From Desulfotomaculaceae bacterium (GTDB taxonomy: Bacteria > Bacillota > Desulfotomaculia > Desulfotomaculales > Pelotomaculaceae), in assembly GCA_028702695.1 (NCBI GenBank), contig JAQVOH010000007.1, positions 1,253-61,701 of the forward strand: a stretch of DNA of 60,449 nucleotides, in the 5' to 3' direction. The notes beneath the pieces are model-generated. The model searched no databases, had not been told where the DNA came from, and saw only the letters and a program-made list of their open reading frames with translations. This document shows, piece after piece, positions 41,421-52,155 of this stretch (position 1 is its first letter; each line of letters begins with the position of its first letter). The translations under genes were made by a program, and so were the position numbers.

Positions 41421-42050
41421 ATGCCCAAAGGAATTCTGGGAAAAAAGATTGGCATGACACAGATTTTCACCGAAAAGGGCCTGGCCATCCCGATAACAGT
41501 AATCGAGGCGGGCCCCTGCGTCGTGGTTCAGAAAAAAACTATGGAGACAGACGGCTATCAGGCCGTCCAGATCGGTTTTGGCGAGAAAAGGGAACGCCTT
41601 TTCACCAAGCCGCTCAAGGGCCACTACGCCAAGAATAGTGTACGTCCACTGCGCTTTTTGCGGGAACTAAAGGTCGAGGACCTGGAAGCCTATCAGATAG
41701 GTCAGGAAATTAAGGCCGATATTTTCGCCCAGGGCGAGATGGTTGACATTGTCGGTAAGAGCAAAGGCAAAGGCTTTGCCGGCGGGATTGAACGGCATGG
41801 TTTTAGCCGCGGACCCATGGCGCACGGCTCCAAATACCATCGTGGCTCCGGCTCGCTGGGAGCGAAAGGACCGGCCAGAGTTTACAAGGGCAGGAAGATG
41901 CCCGGCCACCTTGGCGCTGAACGGGTCACGGTACAGAACCTGGAAGTCATCAAGGTAGACGCCGACCGCAACCTGCTGGCCGTAAAAGGCGCCATCCCCG
42001 GCCCGAAGGGCGGCCTGGTGATTGTCAAACCGTCTACCAAGAGCCGCTAG
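41421..42050 (+). CDS. rplC: 50S ribosomal protein L3
   Basis: A 209-residue protein beginning PKGILGKKIGMTQIF. Its central extension (GFAGGIERHGFSRGPMAHGS) reaches toward the peptidyl transferase centre and is the usual site of L3 resistance mutations. GGAGG lies ten bases before the ATG. The 157-bp gap before it carries one weak copy of the intergenic spacer repeat (CCCACGACCAACGAC). Confidence 0.96.
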   Translation: MPKGILGKKIGMTQIFTEKGLAIPITVIEAGPCVVVQKKTMETDGYQAVQIGFGEKRERLFTKPLKGHYAKNSVRPLRFLRELKVEDLEAYQIGQEIKADIFAQGEMVDIVGKSKGKGFAGGIERHGFSRGPMAHGSKYHRGSGSLGAKGPARVYKGRKMPGHLGAERVTVQNLEVIKVDADRNLLAVKGAIPGPKGGLVIVKPSTKSR

Positions 42051-42120
42051 ATTGAGAAGTGAGATGTGGGAAGTGAGATGTGGGAAGTAAAACACACTAC
42101 TCATAGGTACGACCCACGAA
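42049..42120. repeat. Purine/pyrimidine spacer array between rplC and rplD
   Basis: The left part repeats GAGAAGTGAGATGTGGGAAG almost twice; the right part is GGTACGACCCACGAAGGAGG, which ends in the rplD ribosome-binding site. Confidence 0.7.
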
Positions 42121-42133
42121 GGAGGATACGCAC

Positions 42134-42754
42134 ATGCCTACAGTAGCATTGTACAATACCAACGGCGAACAGGTCGGTGAGTTGGCGCTGAGCGAAGAAA
42201 TCTTCGGCGCTGAAGTTCACGAGTCAGTCCTGCATGATGCCGTTGTGGCGCAGTTGGCCAACCGGCGCCTCGGTACCCATGATACCAAGACCAGGGGCGA
42301 TGTTCGCGGCGGCGGCCGCAAGCCCTGGCGCCAGAAGGGTACCGGACGGGCCCGTGCCGGCACCACCCGATCGCCCATTTGGCGTAGCGGCGGTATCGTC
42401 TTCGGCCCGCACCCCAGGGATTACAGATACAGCCTGCCCAAGAAAGTAAGGAGACTGGCCTTGAAATCCGCCCTGTCATCCAAGGTCAGCGCTGGAGATA
42501 TCCTGGTTTTGGACGTTCTGACGCTGGAAGGGCCTAAGACTAAAGATATGGTGAAAATTCTTGGCAACCTCAAGGTGGTAGACGCCCTGCTGGTAACGGC
42601 GGCCAAGGACGAAATAATCGAAAAGTCCGCCCGCAACATACCAAACATCAAGCCTATGGTGGCAAAAGGCCTCAACGTTTATGACATCCTGGCCTACAAC
42701 AAGCTGGTTATAACCAAGGACGCTGTGGCTAGGGTTGAGGAGGTGTTCGCGTAG
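42134..42754 (+). CDS. rplD: 50S ribosomal protein L4
   Basis: A 206-residue protein with the exit-tunnel loop [20 protein letters not shown] (macrolide-resistance region). L4 commonly represses the S10 operon in proteobacteria; that role is not assumed here. Its stop shares a base with the rplW GTG start. Confidence 0.96.
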   Translation: MPTVALYNTNGEQVGELALSEEIFGAEVHESVLHDAVVAQLANRRLGTHDTKTRGDVRGGGRKPWRQKGTGRARAGTTRSPIWRSGGIVFGPHPRDYRYSLPKKVRRLALKSALSSKVSAGDILVLDVLTLEGPKTKDMVKILGNLKVVDALLVTAAKDEIIEKSARNIPNIKPMVAKGLNVYDILAYNKLVITKDAVARVEEVFA

Positions 42755-43041
42755 TGGATGTGTACAGGGTTTTAAGGAAGCCGATGGTAACTGAAAAAAG
42801 CACTTCGCTTTTACAGGATAACAAGTATACCTTTGAGGTCGACCTGAAAGCTAATAAAACTGAAATCAAGCAAGCCGTTGAGAGCCTCTTTAAAGTTAAG
42901 GTTGAAAAAGTCAACACCATGCACGTAAAGGGCAAGCTAAAGAGAGTCCGTCAAATACAGGGCAGGACGCCCGAACGGAAAAAAGCAATTGTCACACTGA
43001 AGCAAGGCGATAAGATCGAAATATTTGAAGGAATGTCATAG
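42754..43041 (+). CDS. rplW: 50S ribosomal protein L23
   Basis: A 95-residue protein at the tunnel exit, docking site for trigger factor and [18 protein letters not shown] and [13 protein letters not shown] are typical. The GTG start overlaps the rplD stop by one base, with GAGGAGGTG eight bases upstream. Confidence 0.95.
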   Translation: MDVYRVLRKPMVTEKSTSLLQDNKYTFEVDLKANKTEIKQAVESLFKVKVEKVNTMHVKGKLKRVRQIQGRTPERKKAIVTLKQGDKIEIFEGMS

Positions 43042-43073
43042 GTTTTAGTGACCCAACAAGGAGGTGTTTCCCT

Positions 43074-43898
43074 GTGGCGACAAAGGAATTCAAGCCAACA
43101 TCACCCGGCCGTCGGTTTGTAACTGTTTCTACCTTTGAAGAAATCACGAAAACTGAGCCGGAGAAGTCGCTGGTAGAGCCCTTGAAAAAAAGCGGCGGCA
43201 GAAATGCCCAGGGCAGAATGACAGTGAGGCACCGGGGCGGCGGCCACAAGAGAGCGTACCGGATTATCGACTTCAAACGGGACAAGGACGGTATTCCGGC
43301 CAAGGTTGCCAGCATTGAATACGATCCCAACCGCTCCGCGAGGATAGCTCTTTTGAATTACGCTGATGGCGAAAAACGCTACATCATTGCTCCGGTTGGA
43401 CTGAAGGTTGGCCAGACGGTCATTTCGGGACCAGGTTCGGATATCAAGCCGGGCAACTGCCTGACCCTGAGAGATATCCCGCTGGGTTCGACGATCCACA
43501 ATCTTGAGCTCTATCCCAAAGGTGGCGCCAAGCTGGTCCGCTCGGCCGGAAACTCAGCTCAGTTGATGGCTAAAGAAGGCAAGTACGCCAACATACGCAT
43601 GCCATCCGGTGAAATGCGGCTATTGCTCTTGGAATGCAAGGCCACCCTGGGACAGGTCGGCAATGTCGACAACGAAAACGTAACCATTGGCACAGCCGGC
43701 CGTAACCGCTGGTTGGGCATCCGCCCGACGGTGCGCGGTGTGGTCATGAACCCGGTTGACCACCCTCATGGCGGCGGCGAAGGCCGTTCACCAGTAGGTC
43801 GCAACCCGGTTACCCCCTGGGGCAAACCGGCGCTCGGCGCCCGTACCCGTAAGAAAAAGTCCAGCGATCGCTTGATCGTTAAGAGAAGAAAGAAGTAA
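43074..43898 (+). CDS. rplB: 50S ribosomal protein L2
   Basis: A 274-residue protein needed for subunit joining and peptidyl transfer. [18 protein letters not shown] and the near-active-site [18 protein letters not shown] are complete. The GTG start is preceded by AAGGAGGTG. Confidence 0.97.
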   Translation: MATKEFKPTSPGRRFVTVSTFEEITKTEPEKSLVEPLKKSGGRNAQGRMTVRHRGGGHKRAYRIIDFKRDKDGIPAKVASIEYDPNRSARIALLNYADGEKRYIIAPVGLKVGQTVISGPGSDIKPGNCLTLRDIPLGSTIHNLELYPKGGAKLVRSAGNSAQLMAKEGKYANIRMPSGEMRLLLLECKATLGQVGNVDNENVTIGTAGRNRWLGIRPTVRGVVMNPVDHPHGGGEGRSPVGRNPVTPWGKPALGARTRKKKSSDRLIVKRRKK

Positions 43899-43970
43899 GA
43901 CGTCAGACGTGAGATGGCATGATTTTCTTGAGGGTCAAAGATATAAATCCACGTCCTACGACCCAGAAGG
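43897..43970. repeat. Spacer array between rplB and rpsS
   Basis: GACGTCAGACGTGAGATGGCATG on the left and CCACGTCCTACGACCCAGAAGGGAGG on the right, the latter containing the rpsS ribosome-binding site. The two ends are partly complementary. Confidence 0.65.
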
Positions 43971-43981
43971 GAGGCTAAATA

Positions 43982-44266
43982 TTGGGCCGTTCATTAAAGA
44001 AGGGACCGTTCTGTGCAGAGCGGCTGCTTGCAAGAATAAACAGCATGAATGATAGCGGTGAGAAGAGAGTCATCAAAACGTGGTCAAGAAGTTCGACCAT
44101 TTTTCCCGAAATGGTGGGTCACACCATAGCCGTACACGACGGCAGAAAACACGTCCCGGTTTATATAACTGAGGACATGGTAGGCCATAAGCTAGGTGAA
44201 TTCGCCTCCACAAGGCTATTTCGGGGGCACGGTCGCCACACGGAAAGGTCAACGTCGCTGAAATAA
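43982..44266 (+). CDS. rpsS: 30S ribosomal protein S19
   Basis: A 94-residue protein starting [10 protein letters not shown], with [20 protein letters not shown] and the C-terminal [13 protein letters not shown]. It sits in the 30S head near S13. The TTG start has AGAAGGGAGG upstream. Confidence 0.96.
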   Translation: MGRSLKKGPFCAERLLARINSMNDSGEKRVIKTWSRSSTIFPEMVGHTIAVHDGRKHVPVYITEDMVGHKLGEFASTRLFRGHGRHTERSTSLK

Positions 44267-44302
44267 GAAACGACCTACGACCAGATTGGGGGATTAAACC
44301 AG

Positions 44303-44644
44303 TTGGAAGCGAAAGCGATAGCCAAATATATCAGGATTTCCCCGCGCAAGGTACGCGCGGTGGTGGATCTGATTCGTGGCAAGAAAATCGATGAAGCCCT
44401 GGCGATTTTAAGATATACGCCAAACCGGGCGACCGAAGCCATTACCAAGGTAATCAAATCCGCTGCGGCCAATGCCGAAAACAATCAGCAGATGGACAAA
44501 GACGATTTATTCGTCAAGGTGTGCTATGTTGACGAGGGGCCAACCTTAAAACGTATGAAGCCCCGGGCGCAAGGCCGTGCCGATGTTATGCGCAAGCGCA
44601 GTAGCCATATCACCGTGGTGGTGGGCGAAAAAGAGAGCAAATAA
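44303..44644 (+). CDS. rplV: 50S ribosomal protein L22
   Basis: A 113-residue protein with [17 protein letters not shown] and the tunnel hairpin [20 protein letters not shown]. Its loop lines the exit tunnel with L4. The TTG start has only a GGGGGA site about twelve bases upstream. Confidence 0.95.
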   Translation: MEAKAIAKYIRISPRKVRAVVDLIRGKKIDEALAILRYTPNRATEAITKVIKSAAANAENNQQMDKDDLFVKVCYVDEGPTLKRMKPRAQGRADVMRKRSSHITVVVGEKESK

Positions 44645-44664
44645 GAAGGAGGGATTTGTGACTC

Positions 44665-45360
44665 GTGGGGCAAAAAGTAAATCCTAAGGGCCTCAGGATT
44701 GGAATCATTCGTGATTGGGACAGCAAGTGGTTTGCTGACAAGAAGAATTATTCGAACCTCCTGATAGAGGACGTAAAGATAAGAAAATATATCAAGAAGA
44801 GGCTTTATGCCGCCGGTATTTCCAGGGTTCAAATTGAGAGGGCGGCCAACCGGGTCAAAATCTCGATTCACACAGCCAAGCCGGGTATCGTGATTGGCCG
44901 TGGCGGGACCGAAGTGGAAAACCTGCGCAAGCAGTTGGAGGCTCTTACCGCCAAGCATGTTAGCGTCAATATCGTGGAGATTAAACAGGCTGAACTGGAC
45001 GCGCAGCTTGTAGCCGAGAATGTAGGGTCTCAGTTGGAGAAGCGCATTGCCTTCAGGCGCGCCATGAAGCAAGTGGTATCCAGGTCGATGAAGATGGGAG
45101 CCAAGGGGATCAAGGTCTCCTGCGGCGGCCGTCTGGGCGGCGCGGAAATTGCTCGCACCGAGTGGTACAGCGAGGGCAAAGTGCCTCTGCATACACTGCG
45201 TGCGGACATAGATTATGGCGCTGCCGAAGCCACAACCACTTACGGCAAAATTGGTATAAAAGTTTGGATCTATAAAGGAGAAGTTTTACCGGCAGCCAAA
45301 ATTCCCGTTAAAGCCCCGGCCAGGGAAGCCAAGGTAGCTGCTGGTGAAGGAGGCGAATAG
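44665..45360 (+). CDS. rpsC: 30S ribosomal protein S3
   Basis: A 231-residue protein with an N-terminal [13 protein letters not shown], a KH domain ([18 protein letters not shown]) and a C-terminal domain ([16 protein letters not shown]). It lines the mRNA entry channel. The GTG start follows AGGAGGGA by eleven bases. Confidence 0.97.
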   Translation: MGQKVNPKGLRIGIIRDWDSKWFADKKNYSNLLIEDVKIRKYIKKRLYAAGISRVQIERAANRVKISIHTAKPGIVIGRGGTEVENLRKQLEALTAKHVSVNIVEIKQAELDAQLVAENVGSQLEKRIAFRRAMKQVVSRSMKMGAKGIKVSCGGRLGGAEIARTEWYSEGKVPLHTLRADIDYGAAEATTTYGKIGIKVWIYKGEVLPAAKIPVKAPAREAKVAAGEGGE

Positions 45361-45365
45361 GAACT

Positions 45366-45797
45366 ATGCTCTTACCGAAAAGAGTTAAGCACCGCAAACA
45401 GCACCGCGGACGGATGACCGGCGCAGCTAAGGGCGGCAAGGAAATCAGCTTTGGTGAATTCGGACTGCAAGCTTTAGAGCCGGCCTGGATAACCAACCGG
45501 CAGATCGAAGCAGCCCGTATCGCCATGACCCGCCATATTAAGCGGGGTGGGAAGGTATGGATTAGAATATTCCCGGACAAACCAGTTACCGCTAAGCCGG
45601 CTGAAACCCGTATGGGTTCAGGCAAAGGCGCACCGGAATTCTGGGTGGCCGTGGTCAAGCCGGGCCGGATTATGTTCGAGCTGGCTGGTATTACTGAGGA
45701 AGTGGCCCGTGAAGCTTTGCGCTTGGCCGCTCATAAGTTGCCTATTAAAACGAAGTTTGTGAAACGCGGGGAAGTAGGTGAGGTCAATGAAGGTTAA
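45366..45797 (+). CDS. rplP: 50S ribosomal protein L16
   Basis: A 143-residue protein: [39 protein letters not shown] and the C-terminal KLPIKTKFV. It organises the A-site tRNA region. It overlaps rpmC by 11 bp. Confidence 0.97.
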   Translation: MLLPKRVKHRKQHRGRMTGAAKGGKEISFGEFGLQALEPAWITNRQIEAARIAMTRHIKRGGKVWIRIFPDKPVTAKPAETRMGSGKGAPEFWVAVVKPGRIMFELAGITEEVAREALRLAAHKLPIKTKFVKRGEVGEVNEG

Positions 45798-45990
45798 GGA
45801 GCTAAGGGATTTGACCGACGCCGAGCTGAGCAAGCGGCTCAATGACTCCAAGGATGAGCTCTTTAAACTGAGATTCCAGATGGCAACAGGGCAGCTGGAT
45901 AATCCGATGAAGCTGCAGGAAGTCCGCCGCAAGCTGGCGCGGGTAAAGACCATCATCCGCGAGCGTGAACTGGGAATCAAGCGGGCGTAA
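45787..45990 (+). CDS. rpmC: 50S ribosomal protein L29
   Basis: A 67-residue helical protein, [18 protein letters not shown], at the tunnel exit beside L23. ATG 45787 gives the family start with AGGTGAGG just upstream; it begins inside the end of rplP. Confidence 0.95.
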   Translation: MKVKELRDLTDAELSKRLNDSKDELFKLRFQMATGQLDNPMKLQEVRRKLARVKTIIRERELGIKRA

Positions 45991-45997
45991 AGGGGGT

Positions 45998-46270
45998 ATG
46001 AGACAAGTGGAAGAGCGTGGATTACGCAAGGTGCTCACCGGCAAGGTGGTTAGCGATAAAATGGATAAGACTGTCGTTGTGGCAGTTGAAACTCTGGTCA
46101 GGCACCCCTTGTATCAACGAATAATCCGGCGCACCAAGAAGTTTAAGGCGCATGACGAGCAAAATTCCTGCCACATCGGGGATAAAGTTAAAATGATGGA
46201 AACCAAGCCCATCTCCAAGGAAAAGCGTTGGCGTGTTATTGAAATTCTGGAGAAGGCTGAACAAATCTAA
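45998..46270 (+). CDS. rpsQ: 30S ribosomal protein S17
   Basis: A protein of about 90 residues with [19 protein letters not shown] and the [22 protein letters not shown]-fold block. ATG 45998 lies close to AAAGGGGG; GTG 46007 is an alternative start three codons in. Confidence 0.94.
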   Translation: MRQVEERGLRKVLTGKVVSDKMDKTVVVAVETLVRHPLYQRIIRRTKKFKAHDEQNSCHIGDKVKMMETKPISKEKRWRVIEILEKAEQI

Positions 46271-46315
46271 GATTTAGGACTTAAGGCGTAAGACGTGGGA
46301 GACAAATTGTTTTCA
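46271..46315. repeat. Short spacer repeat between rpsQ and rplN
   Basis: GATTTAGGACTTAAGGCGTAAGACGTGGGAGAC, a left-half (purine-rich) fragment of the spacer family. Confidence 0.45.
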
Positions 46316-46354
46316 ATCCTGCCCTCCCATTTCGCGTGTAAGGAGGTAGTAGCT

Positions 46355-46723
46355 GTGATTCAGGTTCAGACTATGCTCCATGTGGCCGACAACACCGGAG
46401 CCAAAAGGCTAATGTGCATCCGCGTTCTGGGCGGCTCACTCAGGCATTATGCCAGCGTGGGCGACACCGTGGTCTGCGCTGTTAAAGAAGCCACACCCGG
46501 CGGCGTTGTTAAGAAGGGTGAAGTAGTTAAGGCTGTGGTGGTTCGCACCAAGAAAGAAGTGCACCGCCCGGATGGAACTTACATCAAGTTCGACGAAAAC
46601 GCCGCAGTGCTCATCAAGGATGATCAGAGTCCGCGGGGTACTCGTATTTTCGGACCAGTGGCACGGGAATTAAGGGATCGCGACTTTATGAAAATAGTCT
46701 CCCTGGCCCCGGAAGTGCTTTAA
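46355..46723 (+). CDS. rplN: 50S ribosomal protein L14
   Basis: A 122-residue protein starting [20 protein letters not shown], with the intersubunit bridge region intact. GTG 46355 follows TAAGGAGGT by seven bases; the open frame upstream is repeat spacer, not coding. Confidence 0.96.
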   Translation: MIQVQTMLHVADNTGAKRLMCIRVLGGSLRHYASVGDTVVCAVKEATPGGVVKKGEVVKAVVVRTKKEVHRPDGTYIKFDENAAVLIKDDQSPRGTRIFGPVARELRDRDFMKIVSLAPEVL

Positions 46724-46890
46724 GAAGTTAGACTTGAGCATGAGTTCCACGACCCAGAAGGAATGCAGCATAAAGTGGTTATTTTACAAAGCAACAGGTA
46801 GTTACTCTAAAGGTCAGGGGGTAGGAGGCTGGTGACACGGGCTGAAAGAACCCACGTCCCACGACCCACGACCCGCGACCCAGACCGGAG
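46724..46890. repeat. Long composite spacer between rplN and rplX
   Basis: It contains TTCCACGACCCAGAAGGAATGCAGCATAAA, then unrelated sequence, then a run of CCCACG/ACCCACG units (ACCCACGTCCCACGACCCACGACCCGCG) before the rplX site GGAGGTG. Confidence 0.65.
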
Positions 46891-46903
46891 GTGCAAATAA
46901 TCC

Positions 46904-47248
46904 ATGGCCAAAAAGGCCGAACCGAAAACTAATGGCAAGGTTCACGTTCGTAAAGGTGATACAGTTCTGGTGGTTACTGGCAAGAACAACGGCAAAAAGG
47001 GCAAGGTCCTGTCGGTTATTCCGGACAGAAGCCGGATCATCGTTGAAGGAGTCAACGTGGTCAAGCGCCACAGCAGGCCCACCCAGAGGTTGCCTCAGGG
47101 TGGCATTGTGGAAAAAGAAGCCACCATCCACAGCTCCAATGTGATGCTCTACTGCGGCAAGTGCAATTCATCCACCAGGGTAGGCAAGAAAGTTCTTGAC
47201 GACGGAGAAAAAGTCCGCGTCTGCAAAAAATGCGGGGAAAACTTATAG
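46904..47248 (+). CDS. rplX: 50S ribosomal protein L24
   Basis: A 114-residue KOW-fold protein: VRKGDTVLVVTGKNNGKKGK then GVNVVKRHSRPTQRLPQGGI. It is an early assembly initiator of the 50S subunit. The C-terminal CGKC...CKKCGE looks zinc-binding. GGAGGTG lies about twelve bases upstream. Confidence 0.96.
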   Translation: MAKKAEPKTNGKVHVRKGDTVLVVTGKNNGKKGKVLSVIPDRSRIIVEGVNVVKRHSRPTQRLPQGGIVEKEATIHSSNVMLYCGKCNSSTRVGKKVLDDGEKVRVCKKCGENL

Positions 47249-47372
47249 TGGTTGGCGGTTGGTGGTTAGTGGTTGGGAAAATCGTAGGTGCGAATTTATT
47301 CGCACACAATCTTTGACCTGATAGGAATGCAGTATATACCCACGACCAACGACTCCCCACCCACGACCCAGA
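47247..47372. repeat. Composite spacer between rplX and rplE
   Basis: Modules in order: GTGGTTGGCGGTTGGTGGTTAG-type purine repeats, the palindrome GTGCGAATTTATTCGCAC (47288-47305), TTTGACCTGATAGGAATGCAGTATATACCCACG, and ACGACCAACGAC/CCACGACCC units ending in AGAAGGGAGGT. Confidence 0.7.
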
Positions 47373-47386
47373 AGGGAGGTAGTGCA

Positions 47387-47929
47387 GTGGCCAGACTGAA
47401 AGACAAATATAAAGGTGATATAGTGTCAGCGATGATGAGTAAATTTGGATACAACAATATCATGCAAGTGCCCAAGCTGGAAAAGGTTGTGTTGAACATG
47501 GGACTTGGTGAGGCCATCCAGAATTCCAAAATCATCGATGCGGCAGTTAACGATATCATGATTATTGCCGGCCAGAAGCCGGTTGTGACCAAGGCCAAAA
47601 AGTCCATTGCCGCGTTCAAACTGAGGGCAGGCATGTCTATAGGGGCTAAAGTGACCCTGCGCGGTGAGAGGATGTACGAGTTTGTGGATAAGCTGTTCAA
47701 TGTAGCCCTGCCTCGCGTGCGTGACTTTCGTGGCATTTCCCCCAAGTCGTTCGACGGCCGGGGAAATTACAGCATGGGCATCAAAGAACAACTTATTTTT
47801 CCGGAAATTGAGTATGACAAGATTGACAAGGTCCGCGGTATGGATATAATTTTTGTTACCACCGCCAGGACCGATGAAGAGGCCAGGGAGCTTCTGCGGC
47901 TGATGGGCATGCCCTTCCGCGCAGCTTGA
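47387..47929 (+). CDS. rplE: 50S ribosomal protein L5
   Basis: A 180-residue protein that binds 5S rRNA and contacts P-site t[23 protein letters not shown] and [19 protein letters not shown] are standard. GTG 47387 with GGGAGGT six bases upstream gives MARLKDKY; the frame before it is spacer repeat. Confidence 0.96.
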   Translation: MARLKDKYKGDIVSAMMSKFGYNNIMQVPKLEKVVLNMGLGEAIQNSKIIDAAVNDIMIIAGQKPVVTKAKKSIAAFKLRAGMSIGAKVTLRGERMYEFVDKLFNVALPRVRDFRGISPKSFDGRGNYSMGIKEQLIFPEIEYDKIDKVRGMDIIFVTTARTDEEARELLRLMGMPFRAA

Positions 47930-48142
47930 GACGTGAGAAGCGAGAAGTGGGAAGTAAGATGGCATGAAATGCCGCACACACCCATGACTAGCAACCACGT
48001 ACAACTCATTTAGCAAAAGCCCTGGTAGTAGTAAGACTTATGAAGTGAGTATTGGGATGGGAACACATGATAAACCAGATAATCATTGACCCCTAAGGAA
48101 TACCTGGTTCTTACATCCAACTTCTCACATCTCACTTCTCAA
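47928..48142. repeat. Long inverted spacer between rplE and rpsN
   Basis: The left end is GAGACGTGAGAAGCGAGAAGTGGGAAGTAAGA and the right end CTTACATCCAACTTCTCACATCTCACTTCTCA, imperfect reverse complements about 140 bp apart. The middle contains ATGGCATGAAATGCC and no gene. The right end abuts the rpsN Shine-Dalgarno AAGGAGG. Confidence 0.7.
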
Positions 48143-48157
48143 TAAGGAGGTTTGATG

Positions 48158-48343
48158 GTGGCAAAAAAGTCAATGATTGTAAAACAGTTGCGTGATCCGA
48201 AGTTCACAGTCCGGGCCTACAACCGCTGCAAGCTGTGCGGTCGGCCCCACGCATATATGCGAAAATTCGGGATTTGCCGGATTTGCTTCCGGGAGCTCTC
48301 TTATAAAGGTGAAATCCCGGGCGTCCGAAAAGCAAGCTGGTAA
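48158..48343 (+). CDS. rpsZ: 30S ribosomal protein S14 type Z
   Basis: A 61-residue zinc-binding form of S14: [20 protein letters not shown] carries two CxxC pairs. GTG 48158 gives the canonical [10 protein letters not shown] start with a seven-base gap from AAGGAGG; ATG 48155 and TTG 48152 lie just upstream. Confidence 0.95.
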   Translation: MAKKSMIVKQLRDPKFTVRAYNRCKLCGRPHAYMRKFGICRICFRELSYKGEIPGVRKASW

Positions 48344-48365
48344 TCAGGAAGGAGGTAGCTCGAAC

Positions 48366-48764
48366 ATGGTTATGACCGACCCTATTGCAGATTTCTTGAC
48401 CCGTATCCGTAATGCTAATACGGTTTACCACGATAAAGTTGAAGCACCTGCTTCCAGGTCCAAAAGAGCCATTGCCGGTATCTTAAAAGACGAAGGGTTC
48501 GTCAGGGAGTTTGAGTTCATCGACGATGACAAGCAGGGAATCATCCGGGTATACATGAAATACGGTGCCAACAAAGAACGGGTAATTACAGGCCTGAAGA
48601 GAATATCCAAACCGGGCTTAAGAGTTTACGCAAGGAAAGACCAGGTACCCAAGGTATTGGGCGGCCTGGGGATCGCTATTATCTCGACTTCCCACGGGAT
48701 TATGTCCGACAAGAAGGCTCGCAAAGAGGGCCTGGGCGGCGAGGTACTCTGTTACGTATGGTAG
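48366..48764 (+). CDS. rpsH: 30S ribosomal protein S8
   Basis: A 132-residue protein: [20 protein letters not shown] and the C-terminal [20 protein letters not shown]. It binds the central domain of 16S rRNA and represses the spc operon in some bacteria. ATG 48366 follows AAGGAGGT; the longer frame overlaps rpsZ. Confidence 0.96.
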   Translation: MVMTDPIADFLTRIRNANTVYHDKVEAPASRSKRAIAGILKDEGFVREFEFIDDDKQGIIRVYMKYGANKERVITGLKRISKPGLRVYARKDQVPKVLGGLGIAIISTSHGIMSDKKARKEGLGGEVLCYVW

Positions 48765-48787
48765 TCTTTTCGCAGGAGGTGATTTAG

Positions 48788-49336
48788 ATGTCCAGGATTG
48801 GAAAGCAGCCCATAACGGTGCCTGCTGGTGTGGAAGTGCAACTTGAGGGAAACAACGTCCGCGTCAAAGGGCCGAAAGGGCAGCTGGCAAGAGAACTGCA
48901 CCGGGACATGATTATTAAATATGAGGACAATAGGCTCACGGTTGAGCGGCCCTCCGACAACAAGCTACACAGGGGTCTGCACGGGCTGACCAGGACCCTC
49001 ATCAACAACATGGTGGTGGGTGTAACCACCGGGTTCAACAAAAACCTGGAACTGGTCGGTGTCGGCTACCGCGCCTCTAAGCAGGGCAGCAAGCTTGTTC
49101 TGGCCGTAGGTTACTCCCACCCGGTGGAAATAGAACCGGAAGCCGGCATTGAAATCGAAGTTCCCGCACCTACCAAAGTCAGTGTCAAGGGTCTTGACAA
49201 AGAAAGGGTAGGAGCTGTGGCGGCGGTTATTCGCGCGGTACGCGAACCCGAGCCCTACAAAGGCAAGGGGATCCGCTACGAGGGCGAAATCGTCCGGCGC
49301 AAGGTCGGCAAGGCTGGCGGTAAAGGGAAGAAGTAA
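48788..49336 (+). CDS. rplF: 50S ribosomal protein L6
   Basis: A 182-residue two-domain protein near the factor-binding site. [16 protein letters not shown] and the C-terminal [19 protein letters not shown] are diagnostic. AGGAGGTGATTTAG precedes the ATG. Confidence 0.97.
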   Translation: MSRIGKQPITVPAGVEVQLEGNNVRVKGPKGQLARELHRDMIIKYEDNRLTVERPSDNKLHRGLHGLTRTLINNMVVGVTTGFNKNLELVGVGYRASKQGSKLVLAVGYSHPVEIEPEAGIEIEVPAPTKVSVKGLDKERVGAVAAVIRAVREPEPYKGKGIRYEGEIVRRKVGKAGGKGKK

Positions 49337-49354
49337 GGGAGGAGTGACCGAAAA

Positions 49355-49723
49355 GTGCTGATCAAAAGTGACCGTAAAGCCCTACGGGATAACAGGCGCC
49401 AGCGGGTCCGCAAGAAAATTTCCGGCACCGCACAGCGGCCTAGACTGAATGTATTCCGCAGTCTGAACAATATTTACGCCCAACTTATAGACGATGATAA
49501 AGGCGCCACACTGGCCTCGGCCTCAACCCTGGCTCCGGAGCTCAAAGGCAAGCTGTCATCCTGCAGCAACGCCGCCGCGGCTGCCGCAGTGGGTGAGTTG
49601 CTGGCAAAGAAGGGCATAGAGGCTGGAATTAAAAATGTCGTTTTCGACCGCGCCGGTTATATTTATCACGGGCGGGTTAAAGCCCTGGCTGACGCAGCAA
49701 GGGCCGGCGGGCTTGAGTTCTAA
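49355..49723 (+). CDS. rplR: 50S ribosomal protein L18
   Basis: A 122-residue 5S rRNA-binding protein: [18 protein letters not shown] and [20 protein letters not shown]. The GTG start has GGGAGGA about eleven bases upstream. Confidence 0.96.
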   Translation: MLIKSDRKALRDNRRQRVRKKISGTAQRPRLNVFRSLNNIYAQLIDDDKGATLASASTLAPELKGKLSSCSNAAAAAAVGELLAKKGIEAGIKNVVFDRAGYIYHGRVKALADAARAGGLEF

Positions 49724-49735
49724 GGAGGTAAACAC

Positions 49736-50236
49736 ATGGCAAGAATTGACGCCAGTAAACTGGAAACGTCAGAAAGAGTCGTATTTATCAACCGTGTCGC
49801 CAAGGTTGTAAAAGGCGGCCGGAGGTTTAGTTTTTCCGCCCTGATGGTTGTGGGCGACGGCAACGGCAACGTCGGGGCCGGCATGGGCAAGGCTGGTGAA
49901 GTTCCCGAGGCTATCCGCAAGGGAGTCGAAGATGCCAAAAAATCTTTGATCAGTGTGCCTATGTCAGGTACCACCATACCCCATGAAGTAATCGGGATCT
50001 TTGGCGCCGGCAAGGTTCTTCTGAAACCTGCAGGACCAGGTACCGGCGTGATTGCCGGAGGGCCTGTGCGGGCCATCCTGGAACTAGCCGGGGTGCGGGA
50101 CATCCTGACGAAGTCACTGGGTTCCAACAACGCCAACAACGTGGTCAACGCGACCATGGAGGCACTGAAAAGCCTTAAGACCCCTGAGCAGGTAGCCAGC
50201 CTCAGGGGAAAAACAGTAGAAGAACTACTGGGCTAG
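49736..50236 (+). CDS. rpsE: 30S ribosomal protein S5
   Basis: A 166-residue protein: [40 protein letters not shown], and the ram-mutation region. It helps decoding accuracy. AAGGAGGTAAACAC precedes the ATG. Confidence 0.97.
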   Translation: MARIDASKLETSERVVFINRVAKVVKGGRRFSFSALMVVGDGNGNVGAGMGKAGEVPEAIRKGVEDAKKSLISVPMSGTTIPHEVIGIFGAGKVLLKPAGPGTGVIAGGPVRAILELAGVRDILTKSLGSNNANNVVNATMEALKSLKTPEQVASLRGKTVEELLG

Positions 50237-50253
50237 GATTAGGAGGGAAGAAC

Positions 50254-50433
50254 GTGGCCAAGCTGAAGATTACCTTGGTCCGGAGCCTGATCGGACGCCC
50301 GGAAGACCAAAAGGTCACCGTGCGTACTATGGGGCTGACCAAGACGAACCACTCGGTAGTCATGGAAGACACCCCGCAGGTACGGGGTATGATTAATAAA
50401 GTAACTCATCTGCTAAAGGTGGAGGAAGCCTGA
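50254..50433 (+). CDS. rpmD: 50S ribosomal protein L30
   Basis: A 59-residue protein reading [20 protein letters not shown] and ending HLLKVEEA. The GTG start follows TAGGAGGGA. It sits between rpsE and rplO as expected, with a 13-bp gap to the rplO start. Confidence 0.95.
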   Translation: MAKLKITLVRSLIGRPEDQKVTVRTMGLTKTNHSVVMEDTPQVRGMINKVTHLLKVEEA

Positions 50434-50446
50434 GGAGGTGGAACCA

Positions 50447-50887
50447 ATGAAACTACATGAATTAAGCCCGGCGCCAGGCGCCAGGACAAAACCGACCCGA
50501 AAAGGTCAGGGCATCGGCTCTGGTCTTGGCAAGACGGCCGGCCGCGGACATAATGGACAAAATTCGCGTTCCGGCGGGGGCGTTCGCCCCGGCTTCGAAG
50601 GTGGTCAAATGCCGTTACAGCGGCGTATGCCCAAGCGCGGGTTTTATAACCCGTTTTCCAAAGAAATTATCGCTATCAATGTAGAGCAACTAAACTGTTT
50701 TGAAGAAGGAACGACCGTAACTCCCGAAATATTGCTGGCAGCCCGTATTATCAAAAAAGCGGGCGATGGTGTCAAGATACTGGGTCAGGGCAGCATAGAC
50801 AAAGCTTTGACTGTCCAGGTACAGGCTTTCAGCAAGTCGGCCGAGGAAAAAATAACGGCGGCCGGCGGCAAAGCAGAGGTGATTTAA
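50447..50887 (+). CDS. rplO: 50S ribosomal protein L15
   Basis: A 146-residue protein: [20 protein letters not shown], the glycine-rich [20 protein letters not shown], and [23 protein letters not shown] 50447 has GAGGAGGTG seven bases upstream. secY starts at the next base after the stop. Confidence 0.97.
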   Translation: MKLHELSPAPGARTKPTRKGQGIGSGLGKTAGRGHNGQNSRSGGGVRPGFEGGQMPLQRRMPKRGFYNPFSKEIIAINVEQLNCFEEGTTVTPEILLAARIIKKAGDGVKILGQGSIDKALTVQVQAFSKSAEEKITAAGGKAEVI

Positions 50888-52147
50888 TTGCTGGAAAGTT
50901 TACGGAGCTCGATCAGAGTTTCAGAACTGCGGACAAAGCTCCTGTTTACACTGGCAATGATCTTCGTTTTCAGGCTGGGCGCGCACATCCCCATTCCAGG
51001 GGTGAACCCCGACAAATTTGCCGAATTGGTTAACAGCGGGATGATTTTCGGTTTCTTTGATGTTATATCCGGCGGCGCCCTGAAGAATTTCGCGATCTTT
51101 GCAATGGGTATTACGCCTTATATCAACGCCTCCATTATTATGCAGCTCTTGACAGTGGTTGTGCCGCACCTGGAACGACTCAAAAAAGAGGGTAACGAGG
51201 GCACCAAGAAAATCACCCAGTATACCCGCTACCTTACCGTGGTCCTGGCTTTTGTCCAGGGACTTGGCATGGTAATCGGTGTAAAAGGATCGCTTATTAA
51301 CCCGGGCGTTGTTACTCTTCTTACCACTGCAATTACCATCACCGCCGGGACCGCCCTGCTGATGTGGATCGGCGAGCAGATTACCGAAAAGGGCATCGGC
51401 AACGGTATCTCGCTGTTGATTTTCGCTGGAATCGTGTCACGCGTACCGCAGGGCCTAGTTAGAATGGTTGAATATCTCAACGCGGGTACCATTAGCATCC
51501 TGAGCGTTATCGGACTGGTCGTTATCGGCGGCCTGGTTATCGCGGGGGTGGTAGCCATCCAGGAAGGCCAGCGCCGTATACCGGTGCAGTACGCTAAAAG
51601 GGTGGTAGGCCGCCGCGTTTACGGCGGGCAAACTACACACCTGCCGCTCAAGGTCAATCAGGCCGGCGTGATCCCTATTATTTTCGCGTCATCTTTGCTG
51701 ATGTTCCCTGAGTCCCTGGCTCAATGGTTTGCCAGCAGTGCGCCTGCGGCCTTTTACGTTCAGTGGTTTGGTTGGGGAACGACAATGCATACCATCGTTT
51801 ACGCGCTTTTAATTATTGGCTTTACCTATTTTTACACTGCAGTTATTATGAACCCGGTGGATGTGGCCGACAACATTAAGAAATACGGCGGTTTCATTCC
51901 AGGCCTGCGTCCGGGGCGGCCAACGGCAGATTACATCAGTAAGATTATGAGCAGGATTACCCTGTCAGGCGCCGTCTTCCTGGCCCTGATCGCCATTCTG
52001 CCGAGTTTTGTACTGCTGGCCACCAAGATCCCCAACGTTTACTTCGGCGGCACCGCGCTCTTGATTGTAGTTGGTGTGGCGCTGGATACTATGAAGCAGG
52101 TCGAGTCCCACCTGCTGATGCGCAGTTACCAGGGTTTTATCAGGTAG
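50888..52147 (+). CDS. secY: Preprotein translocase channel SecY
   Basis: A 419-residue membrane protein with ten predicted spans. It forms the protein-conducting channel with SecE (encoded at 24965). [14 protein letters not shown], the plug segment [20 protein letters not shown], and the cytoplasmic loop [19 protein letters not shown] are typical. The TTG start abuts the rplO stop with GAGGTGA upstream. map begins eight bases after its stop; adk, common here in other Firmicutes, is absent. Confidence 0.97.
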   Translation: MLESLRSSIRVSELRTKLLFTLAMIFVFRLGAHIPIPGVNPDKFAELVNSGMIFGFFDVISGGALKNFAIFAMGITPYINASIIMQLLTVVVPHLERLKKEGNEGTKKITQYTRYLTVVLAFVQGLGMVIGVKGSLINPGVVTLLTTAITITAGTALLMWIGEQITEKGIGNGISLLIFAGIVSRVPQGLVRMVEYLNAGTISILSVIGLVVIGGLVIAGVVAIQEGQRRIPVQYAKRVVGRRVYGGQTTHLPLKVNQAGVIPIIFASSLLMFPESLAQWFASSAPAAFYVQWFGWGTTMHTIVYALLIIGFTYFYTAVIMNPVDVADNIKKYGGFIPGLRPGRPTADYISKIMSRITLSGAVFLALIAILPSFVLLATKIPNVYFGGTALLIVVGVALDTMKQVESHLLMRSYQGFIR

Positions 52148-52155
52148 GTGAGATA

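Noticed and set aside
47928-48142. CRISPR-like or minisatellite array in ribosomal spacers
   Set aside because: The units are short, degenerate and lack regular unique spacers; no cas genes are present.
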